From an uncultured Lachnospiraceae bacterium (GTDB lineage Bacteria; Bacillota; Clostridia; Lachnospirales; Lachnospiraceae): 57,215 nt of DNA. Below are positions 51,286-57,215 of this stretch, piece by piece. Made by a program: the position numbers and the translations under genes. The stretch is taken from contig CALWSC010000039.1 of assembly GCA_944384105.1 (NCBI GenBank), forward strand, positions 1-57,215, in the 5' to 3' direction. The first letter of the stretch is position 1. Every line of letters begins with the position of its first letter. A model generated the notes under the pieces. The model had not been told where the DNA came from and searched no databases. It saw only the letters and a list, made by a program, of their open reading frames with translations.

Positions 51286-51963
51286 ATGATGCTGAAAAAA
51301 GAATGGGTACTCTATGAAGATGGAGAGGTTCTGGTTCTGCATAAACCTGCAGGGATAGCGGTACAGAATGCGCGCTCGTCACAGACGGATCTCGAACACA
51401 TGGTACTGAATGAACTTGCGCAGCGGACAGGCGGCGGCAGAGATATACCGTATCTTGGGGTGATTCACCGCCTCGATCAGCCGGTAGAAGGAATTCTTGT
51501 ATTTGCGAAGACGCCTGCGGCGGCAGCGGAACTGAACCGGCAGCTTCAGTCTGGAAAGATGGATAAACGGTATCTGGCAGTGACGGAAGGGATTCCCGTT
51601 CCGGCAGAGGGGACGCTTGTGGATTATATAAAGAAAGAACCGCGGACAAATCTCTCACGCGTGACAGACCGGACTGACCGGGATGCAAAGCGCGCTGAGC
51701 TGTCCTACTGTGTAATAAATAGTGATCAGGGAGAAGCCCTGGTGGAGATTCATCTGAAGACCGGACGTCATCACCAGATCCGGGTACAGATGGCGCACCT
51801 GGGGACACCGCTTGCAGGAGACAGAAAATACGGTGCAGCGCATGAGGGTGTGCAGCTTAGCCTCTGTGCGTATAAGCTTCGGTTTGAGCATCCGCTGACA
51901 CATAAAAAAATGGAATTTTCTGTAACACCTTCCAATCCTCATTTCAAAAATCTGGCTGTATAG
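51286..51963 (+). CDS. RluA-family RNA pseudouridine synthase
   Basis: The 225-residue enzyme isomerises uridine in rRNA or tRNA. The catalytic aspartate is in H-R-L-D-Q-P-V-E-G near residue 63 (the family norm is H-R-L-D-x-x-T-S-G, so T-S is replaced by V-E). K-R-Y-L-A-V near 94 and the H-Q-I-R-V-Q motif near 163 are also present. It lacks the S4 domain of longer RluA/RluD proteins. ATG 51286 (or the adjacent 51289) follows AGAGAGGA. It lies just after the structured-RNA unit but has its own promoter. Confidence 0.92.
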   Translation: MMLKKEWVLYEDGEVLVLHKPAGIAVQNARSSQTDLEHMVLNELAQRTGGGRDIPYLGVIHRLDQPVEGILVFAKTPAAAAELNRQLQSGKMDKRYLAVTEGIPVPAEGTLVDYIKKEPRTNLSRVTDRTDRDAKRAELSYCVINSDQGEALVEIHLKTGRHHQIRVQMAHLGTPLAGDRKYGAAHEGVQLSLCAYKLRFEHPLTHKKMEFSVTPSNPHFKNLAV

Positions 51964-52012
51964 AAAGTTCAGCCGCACCGGATACTAACAAAAAGTCAGT
52001 TAAGGCGCGGTG

Positions 52013-53059
52013 ATGAAGATGCAGAAAAAATGGAAACAATATCTGGCTGCGGCAGGCGCGGCGGCGGGAGTATTTCTTGTCATGAAATATCTGGTCCCGC
52101 TGCTGCTGCCGTTTCTTGTAGGACTGTTCCTGGCAGTTCTGGTGCTGCCGGCGGCGAGAAAGCTAGAGGAGAAATTTAAGATCAGCAGAAGTCTTACGGG
52201 GGCGGTGATGATCTTTGCCCTTCTGGTTCTGCTCGGATGGGGGTTGGTGCGCGGTGCGGCGGCTCTTATCGTACAGGCGCAGAATCTGTTTGAAGAGATC
52301 GGCGTGCTGACGGAGGGCTGGGAGCACATGCTGGATAACTGCTGCAATGCAGTGGAGAGGTATGTGGGAATTGCCAGTGAGGACACGCGGGAGTTTCTGC
52401 TGCTGCAGTTCCGCAGTGTGAGCAGTCAGCTCAAGGAAAAGTTTTCTCCGGCTATGCTCTCGTACCTGCTCCGCATCATGAAGGGAAGCATAGCGGCAGT
52501 CACGACGGTCGTGATCTCCTATGTGTTTGCGGTGCTCCTGGTGAAAGATCTCGATGAGTGGAATAAGAAATTAAACCGCTGGCCGGCTCTGGTAAAGTGG
52601 AAGAAAATCTGGCAGCAGATGCTTCATGCGGGCGGCAGATACTTTAAGGCACAGATCATCATTATGGTCATTATCAGCGCTGTATGTATGGCAGGGCTGT
52701 TTCTGCTTAAGAATCCGTATTATCTGATCGTGGGAATTATCATCGGCTTTCTTGACGCTCTTCCTTTTATTGGAACGGGAACGATACTGATTCCCTGGGC
52801 AGCCATTCTTCTTCTGCAGGGAGAGGCGGCACAGGCAGCAGGGTATTTTCTGCTCTTTGTTGTGACTGCGGTACTCAGAGAGTTCCTGGAGCCGAAGCTG
52901 ATCGGAGGAAAGCTCGGCATCGCCCCGGCAGCTATGCTGGCGTCCGTTTATCTGGGCATTGTTGGCTACGGCGTATCCGGTGTGCTCCTGGGACCGCTCA
53001 CACTGATGCTTCTGCAGGCGATTTTCCGGGAATGGGGCTGGTGGAGAGTCCGGGAATGA
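52013..53059 (+). CDS. AI-2E/PerM-family membrane protein (YtvI-like)
   Basis: The 348-residue protein has about eight hydrophobic helices in the AI-2E transporter layout. There is an N-terminal pair (about 8-45), a helix near 62-85, a soluble middle (about 85-155) and a C-terminal membrane block with the conserved D-A-L-P-F-I-G-T-G motif near 244 and L-E-P-K-L-I-G near 290. In Clostridia and Bacilli many such proteins are the sporulation protein YtvI. ATG 52013 is chosen with AAGG about 10 nt upstream; a GTG one codon earlier and an ATG two codons later are alternatives. Confidence 0.85.
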   Translation: MKMQKKWKQYLAAAGAAAGVFLVMKYLVPLLLPFLVGLFLAVLVLPAARKLEEKFKISRSLTGAVMIFALLVLLGWGLVRGAAALIVQAQNLFEEIGVLTEGWEHMLDNCCNAVERYVGIASEDTREFLLLQFRSVSSQLKEKFSPAMLSYLLRIMKGSIAAVTTVVISYVFAVLLVKDLDEWNKKLNRWPALVKWKKIWQQMLHAGGRYFKAQIIIMVIISAVCMAGLFLLKNPYYLIVGIIIGFLDALPFIGTGTILIPWAAILLLQGEAAQAAGYFLLFVVTAVLREFLEPKLIGGKLGIAPAAMLASVYLGIVGYGVSGVLLGPLTLMLLQAIFREWGWWRVRE

Positions 53060-53112
53060 ATAATTACAGTAAAATGTAAGAAAATCCTAAGAAAAATCGT
53101 CATAAAAACCTA

Positions 53113-53142
53113 TGGACGAAATTCTCCCTGAGAGTGTATAAT
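53113..53142 (+). promoter_or_regulatory. Promoter of the substrate-binding lipoprotein gene
   Basis: A perfect TATAAT (53137-53142) is preceded 18 bp upstream by TGGACG (53113-53118). Confidence 0.45.
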
Positions 53143-53195
53143 TATGGCTGTTACCGGGAACAGACATGTTTTGCGTATTAAGAGGAGAAATGAAG

Positions 53196-54341
53196 ATGAA
53201 ACGAAAAGCAGTGGCAGGACTGTTGATTCTTTGCCTTACATCAGCGCTCGCCGGATGCGGAAAAGAAACGGAAGCGTCTGACAGTACAGATGGTACGGAG
53301 ACTACACCGGAAGTGACGGAAGAGCCGAAGCAGGAGAAGGCAGAACCGACAGAAGAACCGGAGGAGGAAGAGCGGCAGATCGCCCTCCCGGAAAATCAGG
53401 ATTTAGTGACCGACTATACATCACCAGAGGGAATTGTACTGGAAGCCGGCACGCACATCGCGCTGGTGGGACAGAATTTGTCTTCAGGCTACTGGGGTGC
53501 GGTAAAGGACGGCGCACAGCAGGCAGTTGCAGATTTGAATGAAAAGCTGGAGTTTACCTCAAAGGACGAAAAGGTAAGGCTTACCTTTGAGGGGACGGAT
53601 ACAGACGAAGAGGTCGAGACGCAGATTAATACCATTGACGCAGTACTCTCGGAAAACCCGGATGTGCTTTGCATATCAGCGATAGATATGGATTCCTGTA
53701 AGGCGCAGATAGAGACTGCGAGGGAGAACGGGATACCGGTCGTGATTCTGGATTCCGGCATCGCGGGAGAGAGCCAGCTCAGCGTGTGTGCAACGGATAA
53801 TACAGCAGTTGGAGCCGAAGCAGCAAGGCATATGATTGAGGCTGTCGGGGAAAGCGGTAAGGTTCTTATAGCAGCACATCAGAAGAGCGCGCAGACAAGC
53901 GTTGACAGAATTAATGGGTTTCAGAATGAGCTCGCAGCATCCAGTCCGGCGGTGACGGCGGAGACTGTGATTTATGAGACTGAGGAGAAGTCTATAGCAG
54001 ATCAGATCAGGGAGGCGATGGATGCGAATCCGGATTTGAAAGGAATCTTCTGTACAAATGAGGAGATGACCTGCACGGTGCTCGACGCGCTGAAAGATGC
54101 GGAGAACGCGCCGAAGATTATCGGAGTTGACGCTGGAAAGGAAGTGCAGGAGGCAATCGAGAAGGGAACGCTGTACGGAACGGTATGCCAGAATCCCTAT
54201 GGCATGGGCTATGCGACAATTATCATGGCGGCTCGCGCAGCGGCGGGGCTTCCGAACAGTCAGTTTGTGGACTCCGGTTTTCAGTGGCTGGATGCATCCA
54301 ATATCGGTGCAGAAGAAAACCAGAAGTATCTTTATAAATAA
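53196..54341 (+). CDS. Sugar-type substrate-binding lipoprotein
   Basis: The 381-residue protein has a lipoprotein signal peptide with lipobox L-A-G-C (Cys near residue 21), an acidic Thr/Glu-rich linker (about 25-65) and a periplasmic-binding-protein fold of the RbsB/LacI type (about 80-370). That fold has A-L-V-G-Q near the N-lobe and V-I-L-D-S-G near 175. It would bind a sugar or similar ligand outside the membrane. No permease or ATPase gene adjoins it, so it works with a remote transporter or as a sensor. ATG 53196 is preferred over ATG 53190, which lies too close to GAGGAG. Confidence 0.88.
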   Translation: MKRKAVAGLLILCLTSALAGCGKETEASDSTDGTETTPEVTEEPKQEKAEPTEEPEEEERQIALPENQDLVTDYTSPEGIVLEAGTHIALVGQNLSSGYWGAVKDGAQQAVADLNEKLEFTSKDEKVRLTFEGTDTDEEVETQINTIDAVLSENPDVLCISAIDMDSCKAQIETARENGIPVVILDSGIAGESQLSVCATDNTAVGAEAARHMIEAVGESGKVLIAAHQKSAQTSVDRINGFQNELAASSPAVTAETVIYETEEKSIADQIREAMDANPDLKGIFCTNEEMTCTVLDALKDAENAPKIIGVDAGKEVQEAIEKGTLYGTVCQNPYGMGYATIIMAARAAAGLPNSQFVDSGFQWLDASNIGAEENQKYLYK

Positions 54342-54481
54342 TGTTTATGATGCCGGAGGTTAAAGGTCAGTCGGTTCATGCCTGCTTGAAAGATCTGGCG
54401 CATCATGGATAAGAAGAGGCGGTGGGAACCGATATACAGCGCGGTGCATATAGTATACCAAAGAACAGATGGAGCAGACCT

Positions 54482-54862
54482 ATGTATTTTGAGCAGCCGC
54501 TGCCGTTTTATATGGCATATCCGTTTCCCCAGTTTTATGAGGATGACCGGGAGCAGGAACGCGACCGCAGGGTGATGCGCTCCTACTACTCCCGCCCGGC
54601 GAGGAAGATTCAGGAGCTGGTCGACCAGGAATGCGACCGGATGGAATATGAAGGAAGCATGATGTTTGACGAGTATCCCGATAAATTCATGATGAGTCAG
54701 ATCTGCGCGAGGATTGAAGAAAAGTTTCGTGCGCAGGAAGGCGCTTCGGAGCAGGCGCAGGCTCTTGACTGCTGCGGTCTCAGGGATCTTATCGGGGTTA
54801 TTCTCTATAATGAGATGTATCGCCGCAGGTGCAGAAGACGCAGATGCAGGAGATATTTTTAA
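54482..54862 (+). CDS. Small charged conserved protein of unknown function
   Basis: A 126-residue protein with an aromatic/Pro-rich N-terminus (M-Y-F-E-Q-P-L-P-F-Y-M-A-Y-P), an acidic middle (M-E-Y-E-G-S-M-M-F-D-E-Y-P-D) and a very basic C-terminus of Arg and Cys (R-R-R-C-R-R-R-R-C). The pattern recalls a conserved Lachnospiraceae protein without known role. ATG 54482 has GGAG about 8 nt upstream; a GTG at 54422 would add 20 residues. The basic end suggests nucleic-acid binding, which is speculation. Confidence 0.65.
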   Translation: MYFEQPLPFYMAYPFPQFYEDDREQERDRRVMRSYYSRPARKIQELVDQECDRMEYEGSMMFDEYPDKFMMSQICARIEEKFRAQEGASEQAQALDCCGLRDLIGVILYNEMYRRRCRRRRCRRYF

Positions 54863-55190
54863 AATCGAACAGGTCAGTACACCTGTAACAAATTTTTTAA
54901 AAAATCGTTAATTTCCTGTTGAGTTTTTGAGACAAAGCGATTACTATATAGTCATAGCATGTTTGCTATGACTATATTTTTGGGTTTCGATTTTTTCGTT
55001 CCGGAGCGGTCTGCCGATCCCGCAGATGACCCTCCGGATTTTCGACAGTGATTGTGGGACGGCTTTATTTTCGGCGTTTTAGGGGAAATGCCGGCAGACA
55101 GCAGGCGTCTTAGTACCTGCCAGACAAGAGACAGAGCATCCGGCGGCGGGCCGGAGTAACAGGCATGGATTTTGAAGGGAAATTTTATTG
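54863..55190. other. 328-bp non-coding stretch with terminators
   Basis: It holds a short hairpin (ACAGGT/ACCTGT, about 54870-54887) followed by a T-run, the perfect hairpin at 54946-54977, and an inverted repeat TCCGGAG (55000-55006)/CTCCGGA (55032-55038) with inner CTGC/GCAG that may be a leader structure of the next gene. No coding signal is seen. Confidence 0.5.
54946..54983 (+). terminator. Intrinsic terminator with perfect 14-bp stem
   Basis: ATATAGTCATAGCA (54946-54959) pairs perfectly with TGCTATGACTATAT (54964-54977), with a TGTT loop and four T after. Confidence 0.7.
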
Positions 55191-56366
55191 ATGAAGGAAT
55201 TAGTTGAATTTTTGGAAGAATTCATTTCCGAACGGCTGATCCGGATGATTATAAGCGGTGCGAGAAATACGGGAGAAGTCTCGAAGGTACGCATCCGGCC
55301 GGTGCTGTTAAAAGGAGAGATTAAATATCAGTGCTCCGAGACACATGGAACGAAGGAGCTTCATAAGAACTATGATAAGAGGGAATTGATCAGCAGGATT
55401 GAACAGTGGATGGAGCGGGATTTCCGGCAGCTCCAGCTCGAGAGCCAGAATGGAACGGGAAGCGTGCTGGTCAGCAAAAAGGGGAAGATGACCGTCAGAT
55501 TTAAGAGGAGTCAGAGCTGCAGCAGACCGTCGGCGGTGCTTACCCACAACAGAAAAAAGAAATATATCCTTGAGGAGGGCACGCCCGTGGAATTCCTCGT
55601 GGATCTGGGTGTCATGACGCCGGAGGGGAAGGTCGTCCGGTCGAAGTACGATAAGTTCCGGCAGATCAACCGTTTTCTGGAATTTATCGAGGACATCCTG
55701 CCGCGGTTTGCAAGAGACCGGGAGGTGACGATCCTGGACTTCGGATGCGGAAAGTCATATCTGACATTTGCAATGTATTACTATCTGAAGACCCTGAAGG
55801 GCTACGATGTGAATATTATCGGGCTTGACCTGAAAGCGGATGTAATAATGCACTGCAATGAGCTTGCCGAACAGTACGGATATGAGAAGCTGAAGTTCCT
55901 GCAGGGTGATATCGCATCGTATACGGGAACGGATCGCGTTGATATGGTCGTGACGCTGCATGCCTGCGATACGGCGACAGACTACGCTCTGGCAAAGGCA
56001 GTCGCGTGGAATGCACAGGTAATTCTGTCAGTGCCGTGCTGCCAGCATGAGTTAAACGGGCAGATTGAGAATGAAATGCTCTCTCCTGTGCTTTCGTATG
56101 GGATCATAAAGGAACGTATGGCAGCTCCGATTACGGATGGACTGCGGGCACAGCTCCTGACGGAGGCAGGATACGACACGCAGATTCTGGAATTTATAGA
56201 CATGGAACACACGCCGAAGAACCTTCTGATCCGGGCGGTCAGAAGCGGGAAGCGGACGAAGAATAAGGAATTGGAGACCTGTATGCAGGCGCTTCATGTT
56301 ACACCGACACTGAAAACCTTGTTAGACGAGCAGGAGGCGGCGAACCATGAAGAAAATACTGATTAA
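55191..56366 (+). CDS. Class I SAM-dependent methyltransferase (Methyltransf_32-like)
   Basis: The 391-residue protein has a long N-terminal region (about 1-165) that is not an obvious known domain. A Rossmann methyltransferase domain follows (about 175-330), with motif I L-D-F-G-C-G-K-S-Y near 183 and G-L-D-L-K-A near 211. T-L-H-A-C-D-T-A-T near 255 and S-V-P-C-C-Q-H-E near 282 are also present. The last two motifs resemble RNA/small-ribosomal methyltransferases of the PF13679 type. The substrate is unknown. ATG 55191 is chosen, with GAAGGGAAA upstream; TTG 55188 directly precedes it. It overlaps the next gene by 20 nt. Confidence 0.85.
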   Translation: MKELVEFLEEFISERLIRMIISGARNTGEVSKVRIRPVLLKGEIKYQCSETHGTKELHKNYDKRELISRIEQWMERDFRQLQLESQNGTGSVLVSKKGKMTVRFKRSQSCSRPSAVLTHNRKKKYILEEGTPVEFLVDLGVMTPEGKVVRSKYDKFRQINRFLEFIEDILPRFARDREVTILDFGCGKSYLTFAMYYYLKTLKGYDVNIIGLDLKADVIMHCNELAEQYGYEKLKFLQGDIASYTGTDRVDMVVTLHACDTATDYALAKAVAWNAQVILSVPCCQHELNGQIENEMLSPVLSYGIIKERMAAPITDGLRAQLLTEAGYDTQILEFIDMEHTPKNLLIRAVRSGKRTKNKELETCMQALHVTPTLKTLLDEQEAANHEENTD

Positions 56367-57215
56367 GGCCGGCATACTGCTTGTAATATTTATTGCTGCA
56401 TTTCTTGGGTTTTCCAGGTTGTTTGACAGAACGGAGACAGAGGATACGGAGGACATGAAAGCCGCGTCACTGCCGGTTCTGTATATGGAGGTCTCGGGCA
56501 GCGAGGCTAACCGGATGTACGGATACGTCAGAGAAATGAACGCAGCCACCCTGCGCGAGAGCATCACACCGCTCGGAGCGACGAGGGAGCTGGCGCTTCT
56601 TGTGGATACGAAGGGTAATGACATCAGCAGCGTGACATACGAGGTATCGGACATCAGTACCGGAGAGACACTGGAAAATGCCAGGATCAAGACACTGGAG
56701 ACGGAGGATAAAAAGCTTCGGGCAGATTTCAAACTGCAGTCCTCCATCCTCATGAACCGGGAGTATTCCCTGGGATTTACCGTAGAGACCGAGGACGGTA
56801 AGACAGCGCATTACTATACGCGGCTGGTGCAGCGCACCGGTACCAATGTCGGCACTTACCTGGAATTTGTCCAGAACTTCTATGAGCAGTCACTGGATAA
56901 GTCGGCGGCGCAGAACCTTTCGGCTTATCTGGAATCGGATAATACGGTGACGAACAGCAGCTTTACGAGCGTGAATATTCATTCCAGCCTTGATCAGGTG
57001 ACCTGGGGAAATCTGAACCCTAAGGTTGTAAAGAAGGCAACGCCTCAGATCAAGGAACTGAATGAGACAACGGCGAGTATCAGTATGGAGTATCTTCTGA
57101 GCGCACAGGATGAGGACGATAAGACAGAATACTACCAGGTACAGGAATTCTACAGACTGCGGTATTATAATTCGCAGGTAATGCTTCTGGACTTTGAGCG
57201 AAATACCCAGCAGAT
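56347..57215 (+). CDS. Membrane-anchored protein, cut by the window end
   Basis: The frame is open from ATG 56347 to the last base (about 289 residues, no stop). It starts with a short basic stretch and one hydrophobic helix (about 4-22), then a predicted extracytoplasmic part with charged linker (about 26-40) and beta-rich sequence. No family is recognised. It overlaps the methyltransferase gene by 20 nt and has GGAGG about 8-10 nt upstream, so the two are coupled. The rest of the gene lies to the right of the window. Confidence 0.8.
   Translation, partial: MKKILIKAGILLVIFIAAFLGFSRLFDRTETEDTEDMKAASLPVLYMEVSGSEANRMYGYVREMNAATLRESITPLGATRELALLVDTKGNDISSVTYEVSDISTGETLENARIKTLETEDKKLRADFKLQSSILMNREYSLGFTVETEDGKTAHYYTRLVQRTGTNVGTYLEFVQNFYEQSLDKSAAQNLSAYLESDNTVTNSSFTSVNIHSSLDQVTWGNLNPKVVKKATPQIKELNETTASISMEYLLSAQDEDDKTEYYQVQEFYRLRYYNSQVMLLDFERNTQQ

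Noticed and set aside
1-57215. CRISPR arrays, IS elements, integrases, prophage genes, tRNA genes
   Set aside because: No regularly spaced long repeats, transposase or integrase motifs, or tRNA T-arm signatures were noticed on either strand.

Overview
The window looks like chromosomal DNA of a gut-type anaerobic Clostridia, most likely Lachnospiraceae. The reasons are strong Gram-positive ribosome binding sites, frequent TTG/GTG starts, a compact Tad (Flp pilus) locus without a secretin, families typical of that group (DUF5702, DUF6382, DUF6449, DUF6147, DUF4367, TIGR03905/TSCPD), a tryptophan T-box and a TPP riboswitch. No rRNA, tRNA, CRISPR array, IS element or prophage module was recognised. 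The species cannot be named from sequence alone.

Layout. 1-2503: a relic of an AraC-type regulator, then a minus-strand HMP-salvage unit (TPP riboswitch, thiD, cytX). 2514-7718: a MATE exporter, a VWA-domain protein, a tocopherol-cyclase-like protein and a FAD/Rieske oxidoreductase. 7786-18223: a Tad pilus operon from a good sigma-A promoter, comprising a prepilin peptidase, TadZ, TadA, TadB, a TadC with an inserted external domain, Flp, a DUF5702 protein, two TadE-like pseudopilins, a second prepilin peptidase, a DUF6382-FHA protein and a rhomboid. 18198-22575: a soluble histidine kinase, a HIT protein, a sigma factor, murG, then an AT-rich patch with a DUF4367 protein and a secreted DUF6147 protein. 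22576-23291 is a gene-free gap with two strong hairpins. 23292-29462: beta-CASP hydrolase, TSCPD protein, MTA/SAH nucleosidase, a membrane protein, pgi and a 2-hydroxyacid dehydrogenase. 29558-36492: T-box controlled trpEGDCFBA. 36528-44307: a small hypothetical, a four-cluster ferredoxin, a GntR(YtrA)/ABC transporter operon with its operator, and a response regulator/histidine kinase pair. 44360-50190: YesL-like protein, UgpC/MsmK-type ATPase, CdaR/PucR-type regulator and an aconitase-family hydratase. 50236-51285: a 1-kb region with no credible gene that looks like a large structured RNA. 51286-57215: RluA-type pseudouridine synthase, AI-2E/YtvI-type membrane protein, sugar-binding lipoprotein, a small charged protein, a methyltransferase and a cut-off membrane-anchored protein.

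How the parts work together. The Tad genes form one overlapping unit for making, maturing and powering a thin surface pilus, with an FHA protein and a rhomboid as possible control and processing parts. The trp genes are a complete chorismate-to-tryptophan pathway read out by uncharged tRNA-Trp. The GntR/ABC unit is self-regulated through an inverted repeat matching the YtrA consensus.

The best candidate for something undescribed is the transcript unit 50326-51199. It has a near-consensus promoter, about 840 nt of A/G-rich sequence with at least nine local hairpins, no long reading frame, and an intrinsic terminator. Its size and style recall the large ornate bacterial RNAs (GOLLD, ROOL, OLE), but membership cannot be decided without a covariance-model search.
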